Shown here: positions 46,237 through 58,360 of the stretch, in pieces
How the letters are laid out: every line of letters starts with the position of its first letter
Position numbering within the stretch: position 1 is the stretch's first letter
Assembly: GCA_963556695.1 (NCBI GenBank)
Contig: CAUWAG010000003.1
Span: forward strand, 4,588,001-4,652,000
Direction: 5' to 3'
From: Anthostomella pinea
Lineage: Eukaryota > Ascomycota > Sordariomycetes > Xylariales > Xylariaceae
DNA length: 64,000 bases
Made by a program: the position numbers and the translations under genes
Notes under the pieces: generated by a model
What the model was told of the DNA's origin: nothing
Databases searched by the model: none
What the model saw: the letters and a program-made list of their open reading frames with translations, nothing else

Positions 46237-48842
46237 GTTGTGAGGTGCGTGGTTGTCTGGCGGGGCAGCACATGCATATGTGTGTTTTGTTCCAAGACCC
46301 CCAGGCTCCCAGGCTCGCAGACTGTCGCAAAGAGCTTTGTCGTAGCGGGCGTGTGATTTGGCGCGGTTGACGACGATTTGGGAGGTTGTTGGTTAGGTCA
46401 ATTGGAAGAAAGATGCAGGCTGTCCTTTTCACTATTCAGTGCACGACGATCTTGGACCAAGCGGCTGGAGGATTGTCAGGAGTTGGAGGGTCGTCGGATA
46501 GTGCGTAGTGTCGAGATAGCGGGTTTGTTTTTTTAGCCTGGCTGGGCAGAGCTGGGATCGTCGTTTAACAGCGGGTAGTGAGACAACCCAGATGTCCACC
46601 AAGGTCCAAAGTGGAATGCGACGAGCAGTCCGGTCGGGTCGAAACGGCGGGGATGGGAGATGGCAGATGGCAGATAGCACATGGGGAATGGGAAAGAAGA
46701 AAACGCCGTCTGCCCTGATATTCACCACCAACGTGAACTGGCCGTGTATTGTTGTGTGGTCGCGTGCCGTTGGTCGTGTCACTTGGTGATTGACGTTTAT
46801 GTCCACTGTCCAGTCTCTCCCCTCTCTCGGGTGTCTTCGTATGCTGAATGGCTCTTGCTGGTACCTGGTAAGATCATCAGGTTTCAGGATTGGTACCATC
46901 ACGAAGTGGCCCGCTGCATCAATTAAGACTCCCCACTGCGGTACATGTACATCGCGGTGAAAGGACAGTACTTTCAGGGGCCTTTCAGGGCGTTTTCAGG
47001 GCCATCCGGGCCGCGCTAGAGCTGGAAGTAGCTGCAAGAAACGAACCCGAAATGGGCAAGCTCTTGGCAGGTGGGGTCTTGGGGGTCCTGTAAGTGCAGG
47101 GGCTACCCTGGCTTGGCCCCAGCGTCTTCTCAATGGCAACGTGGGGCTTATCGCTCCAGACTCCAAACCGTCGTCTCCAAAGCTCCATTGAAACAACCTG
47201 CGAATTTCGGCTCTGGACCGCAACCCAACCATCAACACCTTGAAATAAATCACCACTACCTGCACACCAAATCTCACCCACATGAACGCCTGTCTGCATG
47301 CATGCATGCATGCTTACCTCGCTCACCCTCTCGCATAGGTTGCCCTATTGGTCATTTCCTCCTATCTGTGTTTGATGAAGAGACTACAGTGCCTCGATTG
47401 GGAAATCATCTGGGACGTGTCTTTACCAACGTCGACTACTGATTGGTGAGGCTCATGACATTGAAGCAAGGGAGCTGTCGTAGATGCATTGTATAGCACG
47501 TGGTCTCCATACCATTGTTGTCTATTGCGTGGCTCTCCCGCTTGCCTTCGTTACCCAGTTTTGACACGTTTCAGTTGAGTCAATAGAGCGGTATGAGCGA
47601 GTGTCATCTGAGCATCTGAACAATCTTGGCATCACTTGCCAGGTCCCAATATCACCTGGCTGATGAAATGAGGTTGGCTTGGTCTGGATCGCCGGGAGAT
47701 CTCCAGGTTGGAAGGTTATTACATTACCTAGGTAGTATATTCACGGTCAGAACCACGAGATCATATTTGAAATGTCGTTTGGACTTTCATTGCCGTATCA
47801 GCTCCCACGTGTGTGCTGGTGTGGCTTCATTAGAGAACAATCTGGTGGTCACGGCTGCTTTCCTGCCATCAAGGTTCGCACGACGGGTGCGGTTGACGCC
47901 ATCGTGAACCTTGATCAGGGACAGCTATGCATTCATTGTGAGATCAGGTCGCCATTTCAACTGGCAACAAGACAATGAACAATACGCACGCTTGGCTTCG
48001 ATCAAAATCCTCCAGTCTTCATACCACCAGCGCGGTCAGCCTCTGGGAGCATGGGGAGTATCAAATGCCAATGCCTGAATCTATACATGTAGATCTGTAT
48101 ATCTATAATGCACAACCGTGGTGGAACGCAAGCTATGACAATACTTCGTCAAATTGAACATGAAGCAAGACAAACAACATAAGGAGGTATCCGGTTCCTA
48201 TACATCATCTAGCAGCCCTCCTCACAGACATGCAAGCCTCAAACCACAAGATCAGGACGCATCGGCAAAGCAGCCCCGACCACATCATCTGTCTGTCTGA
48301 CAAGTCCACCCGTGTCAGAGGAAAAGACACTGATTAAATACATACACAGAATAATTCACCACTCGGACCCAACCAGCAGGCAGGCAAACCCCAAACCCCA
48401 AACGCCCATCGCCCACCCGATAGGCCCGCCAGAACTGAGACCTGCATATCTGACAACAGTAGGCACCTAACATTAGGTAAACTAACAAATCGGCGCGGTC
48501 TAGGGAAGCACAGCATTGAGTGAGCTCCAGGTCCCCAATGGGGGTGCAGTCAGTAACCTAGGTAAAATCAAGCTAGCTAGCCGAGAAGGGCGGGATGAAG
48601 TTATGAACCACAGCACCAGCAGCCTTGTGGGGGCTCTCCGATGGGATGGGAGTGGGAGATGGGAGATGGCTTGCCAGTTCTGGTTGCTTGATCCATCTGG
48701 TCCTCCTCTATCAGTATATCCTTGGCTAGTAGTGGTGGAATGCCGATTCATGCAATAAAATACGTACAAAAATCGATTATGTTGCCCACGGGCGTTCTTG
48801 CTACTGATACACAGGATGTCGATCTGGTCCAAGCCGATCAGA
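46237..48842. other. 2.6-kb intergenic region, no gene seen
   Basis: Lies between two minus-strand genes. Contains CAGGG/TTTCAGGG repeats at 46973-47003 and a GCATGC run at 47295-47312. Several open frames exist on both strands but none has a recognisable motif or conserved splice pattern. Confidence 0.4.
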
Positions 48843-50631
48843 TCACTCTATCACAGCCCGTCGTGCCTCGCCCTCACGCAACTTACGCAAGATATGCACC
48901 CGCGGCTCCATCCGCGGCCCGATCCACCACCCACCAGTCAGCGCCCTCACCCTCTCCCTAACCCTCCCCACGAGCTCGCCTCGCCCAAACACCCTGTCCC
49001 GGCCGCTTTCGACATCTCCCTTCGACGACGCCGAGCCGCCCGGCTTGAGGACCTCGATCCCGGCGAACCCCTCCACCACGCCGACCGTCTCCCACGGGCC
49101 CAGAACCCTGGCCGGATCTTCCGCCAGCGCGTAGTCGAACTTCTCCCAGAACTTGGGGTTGCGCAACGTGCCCTCGTCCTCGGTCTTGTCAAAGACGAAA
49201 GTCAAGGCTTCGTTGGAGGGGCGCGGGTCGTTCGGCCGGTAGGGGTGTTGGCCAAAGAGGGTCACGCCCGTCATACAGGACAGCACGTCTGTGTGTACGA
49301 CAACCGTCTGCAGATCGGGAGACGAGGACGACGTGACGAGGCTTCTAAGCTCGGAGAGCGCCTCGCCCCCGGGGTAGTTGAGGGAGGAGACGATGAGCAT
49401 GGCGGTGCTTATGGTGAAGGACAGAACCACGGAGGCTGCGATCACAGCAGATGCGACTGCGAAGGCGGCTGACTTGGTGCGACGTGTGAAGATGTAGTTC
49501 GCCCCTAAAGCCGCGGCTGCCGTCAAAGGAGGCGCGACGTAGAAGATGAAGCGGGCTTCCTTGTGCGGCTGGAGCGAGTATATGGTCACGAAGAGCAGAC
49601 TCGGTATGACCAGCGCCTGCGCTTGGCGCCTCGTCCCTGGATTACACATGGCGAAGGAGATCAGCGCAATCGAACTCAGTGGGTTCGTTAGGATCTTCGG
49701 CAAGGCAGATGTGAAGTAGTAATGCCAAGGTGAGACTCCCCAGTCCGAGGAGGAACCGAGCAAGGCATTGTAGTAGAACCCCCATAGCTCTGGCCAGAGG
49801 GGCTTTTGCCAGAAGTACGAGTCGATGGGAATCGTCGTAACCAGCGAGAATACGAAGAAGACCAGTAATGCCGGGATGATCGAATTCAGGGGGATGTTGT
49901 GGACCAGTAGGCAGTAGAGGGTTGTGGTCACAAGAAGGATGGCCAACTCTGATCTGAATACCGCCGTGGCGATGGTCAGATGCGCAATGGCCATACTGTA
50001 GCGTCGGTTCTGCTTCTCTGGATCAGGACTTCCTACCAACTGCGCGAACGCCATGGTTGCTGTTGTCCGTCAGTCAGGGGCCACTTACTACAACTGCAGG
50101 ATATCGAACTTACTCAGACCGAAGGCAAACATGTTTGGCAAAGTCCTAGAGGCATAGAACATGACATGAAACTGGCTGGCTTGCAGTAATACATACCACC
50201 GCGCCGTCGAGTTTCCAAAAGCCTTTTCCAACTTCGCACCGAACCACAGGAGGGCTACCGCATTGATCATCCCCAAGACTCCTCTCACGATGAGTTGGGC
50301 ATGTTGGAAGCCAACCAGCGCAATGTAGGGTTGGCTGAGGCCTGCCAGGAAGACTGCCCCGACGAAGGTCCGAGGCACAGCGCCGGGGAAGTCGAAATGG
50401 TCATAGTGAGCTGACAGGCGCTGGTGAATGTCCTTTGTGGGCGTGCCATATGAGATGATATCGTGTGTGGCCTGTATGTTGAATGACTCCTCGACTTTGG
50501 TGTAAGGGGCTACCAGCAGGTGAATGATGATCACAGCTGGTATTGACAGCATAAGAAGCAGATCTGCCATCAGTGTCAATGCCTCCAGTTGCCAAAAGAG
50601 TTATGTGACGTAGCTCACCAATTGCGCCCAT
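48843..50631 (-). CDS. alg12: ALG12 dolichyl-P-mannose alpha-1,6-mannosyltransferase
   Basis: ER membrane enzyme adding the eighth mannose to the lipid-linked oligosaccharide used for N-glycosylation. Minus-strand exons are 50631-50619, 50563-50114 and 50059-48843, giving 559 aa, near yeast Alg12. The first exon codes only MGAI. Family GT22 features: N-terminal helix then APYTKVEESFNIQA (residues 24-36) and HDIISYG, HFDFPGAVPRTF, ASRTLPNMFAFGL, SYFWQKPLWPELWGFYYN, and the HKEARFIFYVAPPL motif near residue 320. Multiple hydrophobic helices. The specificity call (ALG12 rather than ALG9 or PIG-B) rests on length and overall pattern. Shares a 434-bp divergent promoter with YOS1. Confidence 0.9.
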
Positions 50632-51065
50632 CTTGTCTCCTTGGTCTGAATGAGTGCTCTGAAACTTGTGTGTACTTCTAACTAACGAGGACCGTAGTTG
50701 TCGGCTGTTGTGAGAAGGTCCATAGGTGCACTCGCAGCTGGAGTTTCGTAGACTGGCTTCGGGATTAATTGTTGGCAGACCTACTGACCGAGTATCTCCT
50801 CTCTCATTCCTCTTTCCCGTATGAGTAGTTGGATGTGGTCTATGCCGTGAAGCTCTAGTCCTCCGCGGTGTTGATATTCCAACAGCACGGGAAGCTTCGG
50901 CCCCATAATTTTTGCCGACCGCAATGCAATCTGGCGCCGCGCCGTGACACCTGGCCTCGCAGGCTCAACCTCGACCACCAAATCCATCCGCATCAGTCCC
51001 CCTCCCCCAGCTCGTCCACAACCCCAGCCAACTCCCCGACTGCCGCCCAGTTGTCCTCTGCCACG
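50632..51065. promoter_or_regulatory. Shared divergent promoter of alg12 and yos1
   Basis: 434 bp between the two start codons, the shortest divergent spacer in the window. Both leaders must lie here. CCACAACCCCAGCC-type C-rich sequence precedes the yos1 start. No specific factor site claimed. Confidence 0.5.
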
Positions 51066-51557
51066 ATGATACTCTTCGGAAGCCTGATCTACGGTACCTA
51101 CAACCCTACCTCGGTCAACTCCGCAAAGCAGCTCGAAAGCTAACCGCCATACGCAGTGTCGGTCCTCCTCGTGAATGCGATCGCCATCCTCTCCGAAGAC
51201 CGCTTCCTCGCTCGCAGTACGCCCAACCCCCCGGACTCCCCCTTGTCTTCCACCTGCGATAACCGATTGTCGCACGAAAAGCCTTGCTAACAAGTACTTG
51301 CCCGTTCACTAGTTAATCTCTCGTCCGCCGCGTACGACCCGGCATTCGGAACCGGTCCCGACGCGCAGAGCGCAAAGGGGAAAATCATGAACCTGATCGC
51401 GAGCGTACGGACCGTGATGAGGAGTAAGAGACCTGTCTACGTAGCCTTCTGAGCAAGCTATGTGTGGGAGGAGACAATCATGCTGACGAAGAGGACCACA
51501 GTTCCGCTCATAGGGATTAATACGGCAATAATACTCTACGAACTGGTGCTGGGATAG
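51066..51557 (+). CDS. yos1: Yos1/IER3IP1-like ER-Golgi transport protein
   Basis: Small membrane protein of the Yip1-Yif1 complex needed for ER-to-Golgi vesicle transport. Four exons: 51066-51093, 51157-51216, 51313-51423 and 51502-51557, giving 84 aa. Every exon is too short to stand out as an open frame. It reads MILFGSLIYVSVLLVNAIAI (first membrane helix), LSEDRFLAR, a loop with KGKIMNLIASVRTVMRIPL, and the C-terminal helix INTAIILYELVLG. The block SEDRFL and the ending VRTVMRIPLIxxN are the family's hallmarks. Splice phases are all consistent. Its neighbour alg12 also acts in the ER. Confidence 0.9.
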
Positions 51558-52082
51558 GCTATATGGCACTGTAGGGAGGGATCACAGCAATCGCAACTGA
51601 TATGAATATGTCGACTGGAATCTGGCGTTACGGTCTAGCTGTGTTTACGGCGGGAATACGACAGGGGCGTCACAGTCACGGGTTACGGTCACGGTCACGA
51701 TTCACATGGGCTAGATCATTCGCGGCATAACAACGAGCATATGAACGCGGAAGTTGGTCTAAGCATTGGGTCAGGCCAGTTGCAGCAGGAGGAGCAGCTT
51801 TAAGCGCCTGAAGAATATATCTTACAGAGATACAAATGCCATGTTGGACAAATTCAACGACGCAAACATCATTGCCGGTCCAGGAGTGGATGCAGGCGCA
51901 GGTTGCTGTCAGCGGAACGATGCCTATCCCACAACGCACGCTGTGATGTAACCTCAATGTTCGTGCAAATGCTCGACGGCCGTACTGACTCTCAAAAATG
52001 CTCCCATGATGACTCCGTGAATGCATACGCGTAGTTTGTGATAGGTGCAGTGCGATGGTCCCAAACTCCTGGGAGTCTGTCC
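51558..52082. other. Region between converging genes, no gene seen
   Basis: 3' flanks of yos1 and the deubiquitinase gene. A GGTTACGGTCACGGTCACG repeat occurs at about 51679-51698. Confidence 0.4.
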
Positions 52083-52346
52083 TCACGAGAGAACTTTTTG
52101 GCTCTTTTTGCGCCCAATGCCAAAGCTGAGACTCTTCCGGAGTCTGAACTGTTCGGGCTTATCCTGAGCGTGGGATGAGCTCTCACCATTCTGACCATCG
52201 TCAAAAACATCGGTGCTGTCTCTCTTCGACTTGCTGAGAAACCCAAAGCTCCTTCTTGACATCGATTTGCTGCCCCTATGCGATCGACTGAGCGACGGAA
52301 CAACATCCGCCTCTTCCTCTTGATGGACCTCGTCATCGTTATTGTT

Positions 52347-52396
<50 letters not shown>

Positions 52397-54552
52397 CGTG
52401 CTTGCTTGCCTCCAAGGCTTTCTTCAAATCCTCTTGCTCTGTCCTCCGGGCATCACGCAACCGAGCCCCTGCCTCTTTTCGTTGCTTCTCCTTAGCTTTG
52501 AGCTCTTCCTTCTCCGCCAACTTGCGTGCCTTTTCTTGGGCTTTTGCCTCTTTCTTCTCATCCTTCGACTTGGGCTCCGCCTTGACAGTGTTCGACCCCA
52601 GCCGTGGTGCGGGAATCGCACCATCAAGTTGATTTGGTGCTACTGGTAGAGGATTCGTTGGATCGCCCACCATGTCGGGTGCTGTCGCAGCATGATCCAG
52701 GTTGACAAACCCTTCTGGTTCATCGGGTGGCCGACCTGGTAGCGTGACCTGTCTAGATATTCCAGAGACATTCCCGTTCGGTTGACGATTCTCTTGCGCA
52801 ACGCCTGCCTTTTCACTTGCTAGCCTTACTTCCTCCAATCCCTCTTCATCCTGCTCGGCCCGTACCTTTTCGAAGGTTGTCTCCTGATAAAACAACACAT
52901 ACGCGCAGGCCATGCCGGGTTTGTCTCCGAAGAAGTTGCGAACGTAATGCTTGTCGACGGGCTCAACCATTTCATCGTCGAACAAGAGCCATCCCCGATC
53001 CTCTGTCTTGATGACTGAGACGTAGTGCCCGTGGTAGGCGTTACCACCGATATGAATAACAACGGCATATAGCTCGTATATCCGGTCAGGGTCGGCGGCA
53101 TCTTCGGTCGTATTGAACATCCTCAGGTGATAGGGGTATACCACACGATGGAAGAGCTTTTGTAAACGACTGAAGTCTTCCGTGTACTTGAAACGCTTCA
53201 GGTGCAATGCCAACACCTTGGGTAACCGCTTGATCTTCATTCGCTTCTCCGCTTCTTGCAGCCCACCGCAATGATCGCAGTGGAATTTGTTCCTCTCACA
53301 AAGCATCTCTTCTGCCGAGAACTTTCGGAGGCAAGAGGTGACCGATGCATGTTCTTCTAAATCGATGGACAAATCCAAAAACGTCTCATCTCGTTGGGAA
53401 GCCGTCTCGCAGGTTAGGCATTTCGTTTCAGATGTTAAGACACCCTCAAATATATCATGAACCCAGCCTGTCCCTGGAGAGTTTGTCCCATTTGCTGTGC
53501 TCTTAGCCGTCGCCCCTAATGCAGTTCTGAGCGAGTCTGCGAGAGCGTCATCAGTGCGGGCTACCTCACGATTCAACAGCCGTTGGGCACTGTTCTCGAC
53601 GTTGGAGATAACATCGTTTAAGACCAGCCCATAAAACTCGTGAGCGTCCTGGTGCATCGAGGTTCGAAACAACTCGTTGTCGCGCTTGAAGATCTCCAAG
53701 AATCGTTGCGGACTGAGAACACCTGTGCGAACATTGCTCTCAACCAACGTTACGAATATGTCTCTTAATGCAGTGAACGTGCACTCGTCCATCTCATAGG
53801 CGTCGTTATTTTCCTGGGCCAGCTCCAAGATGGGCCCTTTTAGCATGGCTTGCTTCTTCTTGTATTCTGGCGTGTCGGGTTTATCTTCCGGACGGACGGG
53901 TTGATTCGGCGGTGCTTGACCCGAGTTGATCTGTTTCCTCTTCGCGAGGGCTTCTGACGTGGTGAGGCTCTTCTTGCTGTCCGCATCCGCCTGTGCGCTG
54001 CCATATGTGTTTGGTGCTCTTATCTGGACGTTCACCCTGGGTCGATTGCCATTAGGGGTATCTGATGGTGATAGCGGCGGGAAATCTAGCACTTGTTCTC
54101 GGAATGCGACGGTGTAGTAGAGTGCTTGGACGATCGAGTTGCAATAGCTGGGTCTCAATTAGCAGCGGCTAACAGTATAGCGAGAGCTAGTTTCCCTACC
54201 AGGTGTTGCCAAACTGCAAATCATAAGTCAGTACTGTGGTCGCAACATGATACTTCAGCATGAGGACATACATTTTCCATGCCAAAGAACTTGTCGCTCC
54301 CATCTTGTCGAAGGGCCCCAGCACTCTGGAGCATCTTTTCTAAAGGAGTGGTATCTGGAATGGGCTCATCCTTCTTTTTCTGCGCATCTTTGCCAGGACT
54401 GGCGGTAGCCTGACAGTTCGTCAGCCTGTTCGACTACCACTGACTTGAGCAGCTTTGCGACATGCCACCATGGGGGACGGCATCGCAGCGGGACCCAGGC
54501 CACGAGAACTTACCGCAGAGCCCGGCTTCCACTTATTCAGAAAGCTAGCCAT
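52083..54552 (-). CDS. creB: Ubiquitin-specific protease, CreB type (USP12/46, Ubp9/13 family)
   Basis: Deubiquitinase; in Aspergillus CreB acts with the WD40 protein CreC in carbon catabolite repression. Minus-strand exons are 54552-54514, 54409-54272, 54213-54200 (14 nt) and 54147-52083, giving 751 aa. [13 protein letters not shown] leads to the Cys box [16 protein letters not shown] with catalytic Cys64. [12 protein letters not shown] follows, then the zinc-binding CLTC and CDHCGG pairs, and the His box [13 protein letters not shown] with [12 protein letters not shown]. The C-terminal third is disordered, with a charged [20 protein letters not shown] coiled coil (a PEST-like region in CreB) and a run of about 20 Asn encoded by an AAC repeat. 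The 14-nt exon is required to rebuild the Cys box. The ID as CreB rests on the N-terminus and the long insert before the QQD block. Confidence 0.9.
52337..52396. repeat. GTT/AAC trinucleotide microsatellite
   Basis: About 20 repeats inside the creB coding region, encoding polyasparagine in the disordered tail on the minus strand. Likely length-variable between isolates. Confidence 0.9.
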
Positions 54553-55935
54553 AGCCGTAATTCAGGCGATCAGATGGCAATTCCGACGTGGTTAGGACTC
54601 GACAGAAGCCAGCGTCGCAGCGCGGCTGCGGGTCAGCGAGAAGACACAGAACCGACGGGAGACGTCATCCGAAGAGCTGGCTGGTTCTTGCTGTGGAAGG
54701 CTAAACAGGGGAGAGTAGGGCTCCTTTGCAATGGAACCGAATCACGTCTGAAGCTATACAGCTCGAAATGCTGCTGCGTTGCGTATGGATCGAATCGTGC
54801 TGACGTGTAAGTCCCTCAGGTGCGTCGATCGGTAATGGTGGTGGGCGCGCGGGAAAGTGGCGGGCGCGCGGGCGCGGGAGATGGCTGGACGTATGTCTCG
54901 GTCTCGGTGTTCGCGAGGATGCGGGATATCAATCAATTGATTAGATCTAAACGGATATAGTACACGCGATCGATGGCAACTCGTACGGTATAGGGAAAAG
55001 ACAGCATATCATCGCAGTATACACGACAGAAGAAGAAACCCGGAAGGAGGAAAGGGAAGTCGATCGAACTGCTCCAGGGACAAGCACTGGCTTAAGGCGG
55101 GCGTTGAAGGATTCGGACCTTGTAATGCAATACAAGGTAGGTAAAGACCGGAAGAATAGCCGGGGTGCGCGAGCCGTGTCTGGCAAGTGATCACTGATCA
55201 CTGATCACAGCACTTGAGCACTGCCCATCAGTGATGGAGTGGTGCATCCGAGAACACCTGCAGCCCCCGAGTGGATACCTGCCCCTCCATCTGGCAGCCT
55301 CCCAGCGTGGTTCGCCGCCTGGAGCAGCCGCCCAGCCCGCCCTGGAGCAGCCCTCCAGCCCTCCAGCTGGCTGGCCGGGGATTTGCTGCCCAGGTCTGAG
55401 AGGTGGGCTCCCGGAGCTAAAGATGGGGTAAGATCCCAGCGCCCTGGCAGCTGGCTGGGCCCTCGCGCTATGTATTTAGCGGGCTTTAACGGTCCTCCAT
55501 TGTCCAAGGCGCTGGGCGCGCACACTCTTCAAGATTGACTCCCGGTCCTGACCTCACACTGTCGCCTCTACGGCTGCGACTATCTGGCCCGATCAGCTGG
55601 CTACATCGGACTATGAGCTTGACATGCGAACACCACAAACCCTATCGTGGGGCTTTTCCGCCCAGGTGTGACATCTCAAGACGATCGGTTCGCAACGATG
55701 CTTGACAGTCGAAGTTGGAACCAACATGAACCGTCTTTCGCCTATCCCCAAGTTCCAACCGCCTCGCTTACGAATCAATGCCTGCGCTGCTCGCGATTGG
55801 GGATAGGTCCGGATCGGATGTTTCGCTGAAAATGGAAACACTGCCCGTCCGGTCATATCCGCAGGTCACAGGTCACAGGCCACAGGTGAGAGAGGACAGC
55901 CTTCACCTTTCAACCACTCTTGTCATACGCAGGGC
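54553..55935. other. Upstream region of creB, no gene seen
   Basis: Includes a GC-rich GGCGCGCGGG tract at 54844-54876, three overlapping TGATCAC words at 55189-55208, and a low-complexity CCTCCAGC/CTGGAGCAGC stretch at 55305-55380. Open frames there follow the low complexity and are not supported as genes. Confidence 0.4.
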
Positions 55936-56163
55936 CAGGGTCCGAAAAAATACTATTAGTATTCGTACTTAGTATTGTATCGTGTTAGTGTCGTATTGTA
56001 TTAGTATCGTATCGTATAGTATTAGGTTTGAATACTATTTAGTATAAATTTGATGATTTTTCTATGATTTTTAAGCCTGTTTTCTTTTAATAAAAAATTC
56101 TTTTAAAATGAATTTGTTATCTATATATATATAAAGTGTTTTAAATATTCTTTATTTTATTAT

Positions 56164-56423
56164 TGTCAGATTCAAGGGATCTCCAGGGGTGTATGCCCTG
56201 TCGAGTGCTGGCTAGTCAATTGGCTAGTCAAAGAGGCTGCCATGACTAGCACCCTGAATCATACGTTGACTCGGAAAAAGGTGGGCCGGAGGATCGTCTC
56301 CGGCATCTCCGGAGCTGTACAAATAGGTGTAGATACCACACAATTGGGATAGCTGAGAAATGATAACAACGATTGCAGCTACCGTTCAAGACTATAGGCT
56401 TGTCAACTCTTTGAAATTTGACA
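56164..56423. repeat. Solo LTR in the hAT remnant, duplication ATTAT
   Basis: 260 bp beginning TGTCAGATTCAAGG and ending AAATTTGACA, flanked by ATTAT at 56159-56163 and 56424-56428. GC content well above its surroundings. Confidence 0.78.
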
Positions 56424-56548
56424 ATTATTATTTAAATAAAGAAAACACGATATATGTATTCTTCCTATATATTTGAATTTAAATATATATATATTTATTT
56501 ATTTGTATATTTAGATAAATAAAAACGGGTTCTTAAAAAAATTCTATT

Positions 56549-56797
56549 TGTGACGTTTTGTATATGTGAATAGGACATAGAAGCCCTTGTTTACTAAGTA
56601 CGTATAACTATCTCTTACTGAAGAGGAAAAAGAAGATTAAGCGGCACAGCCAAATCTAGTGGGCAACTTGATAAGTGTGTCCGCCCCACAATTCAAAGCC
56701 ATAGTGGGCCTGGGACAACCAGTCGTCCAGGAGGTCACGTGCTGTCACGTGATCCCAGGACCATCACTAATGGTAGCGACGTAGCAACCATAACACA
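56549..56797. repeat. LTR-like segment related to the 27713 solo LTR
   Basis: Starts TGTGACGTTTTGTATA (compare TGTCACGTTCTGTATA at 27713) and shares GAAGAGGAAAAAGAAGA-, CAGCCAAAT-, TCACGTG- and CTAATGGTAGC-like words in the same order. The end is placed at an ACACA, but no clean duplication was found. Confidence 0.55.
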
Positions 56798-57086
56798 ATT
56801 TAAATATGTTCGATTTTATGATAAGAAAATACATAATTTTAAAATATATCAGGCTAGCTTACGTAGGATTATACCTATTATAACAATCGAAAGAATATAG
56901 TCGTATATATTTAAATAAATAAATATTAAAAGTCAATAATAAAAATTTACAAAGATCGGCTCAAAGTAGATCGTCGTATATATTTAGGTAAATAAATATC
57001 AAAAGTCCATAATAAAAAATTATAAAGGTCAAATCAAAAGTTAAATCATAAAAGGTAAAATGATCAAAAAAAAGAATATTAATAAG

Positions 57087-57349
57087 TGTAGGATACAGGT
57101 GCCGTACAAGTGTGTTGGCAGCTGTTCAAGCAGCTGTATCTAACCAAAATAAGTGGTCAAAGGATGAAAGGGGTGAAAGCACTAGAAGTTATGGCTTTCA
57201 GGGTGATAGACAAGGCTTCATTGATTGCCAGATCAATGGATAGGCGAATCTTTGTGCTTTAGTGTGTATTTAGTACTAGATTTGGTCCTCAGATCCGATA
57301 GACGATTATGCAAGCAATTCACCCTAATATTGGACCCTGAATTCTGACA
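57087..57349. repeat. LTR-like GC island in the hAT remnant
   Basis: About 263 bp starting TGTAGGATACAGGTGCC and ending GAATTCTGACA. TG...CA ends and GC contrast suggest a solo LTR; flanking 5-mers do not match. Confidence 0.45.
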
Positions 57350-57894
57350 CTAATGAATTATTTATATTATAAGCCAAGTCGTTTATTAATAACTTCGCTT
57401 TGTATTTATTTGTTAATTTAGCTAGTTTTTATTTTATTTCAAAATTTTATTTTTTAAGTAGTAATATTCTCCGCATTGTTTTAAGTTCCAAATTAACTTA
57501 TAAGCGAGTTATAATATAACTAGCGGTCGAAACCCGGCTTTTTATACGCGTAAAAATAGCTTATATACCTAAATATTGTTTAGTTATAATAGTTAAAACA
57601 AGCCACAAAGTACTTTTGATTTTTTAACAAGTTAAAACATCGACTTTATATTAGCTATTAGTAATTATTTTCATACGCTTAAAATAATGAGATATTATTA
57701 CCTTTCGATTTTTTCTTTTTTCTTTTAAATATTTCATACTTCGAGATATACATTATTATCTTCTATAAATAAACCGTTGTCTTTTGATCTCTACTCTTCT
57801 AAAATATTGTTTATATATTTATTTTGTGTACTTTAAAATATAAACGAATTTGTAAAATTCTAGAAGAATTATAAGCCTTGGGGATGTGAGCGGT

Positions 57895-58046
57895 CGCTGC
57901 AAATATTGTTGTCATTCTCAAATATGCTCGGCAGGGCTAATCTACAGCTAAATACCATACTGCACTATACTAGGGTAGATCCACTGTTCCCTTAACAGCC
58001 CCCTAATGGGTACTGCACTTAAGGGCACCATATCTAGGATCCAACA
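57895..58046. repeat. LTR-like GC island in the hAT remnant
   Basis: About 152 bp; its complement starts TGTTGGATCCTAGATATGG, similar in its first 10 bases to the solo LTR at 29278. No matching target duplication; probably truncated. Confidence 0.4.
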
Positions 58047-58360
58047 TCTGACAAAATCTTATTCTAAGATATTTATATACTCTGTTTTATATATTATTAT
58101 GTTTTAATCCTTATATTTATAGAGAAAGATTTATTATAGTTAAATTAAATTATCAAGATAAAATAAAAGTCTATTTATAACATTATTATACTAATTTTTT
58201 TCTTTTATTTCTTTCATTTAAAAATTGTAACTTAAATTAAAAGGCGCCACTTTCAGATTTTATTAGTACTAATTGTATACTAATCGTATACTATCGTATT
58301 GGTTAATATCGTATCGTATTGGGTCAATACGATACTAAGTATCGTATTTTTCGGACCCTG

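Larger units (their letters stand above)
55936..58360. mobile_element. hAT-like DNA transposon remnant, 8-bp target duplication
   Basis: 2,425-bp AT-rich block with inverted ends CAGGGTCCGAAAAA...TTTTTCGGACCCTG. An exact 8-bp duplication, CGCAGGGC, flanks it (55928-55935 and 58361-58368). The CAGGG ends and 8-bp duplication are hAT hallmarks. Subterminal GTATCGTA-type repeats occur on both sides (55955-56040 and 58270-58350). No transposase frame survives; the body shows RIP-like AT enrichment. Several LTR-like GC islands are inserted. Confidence 0.88.

Noticed and set aside
52278..52649. Plus-strand frame with a long Val/Leu run
   Set aside because: Antisense reading of the creB polyasparagine tract; an apparent membrane protein made only by the GTT repeat.
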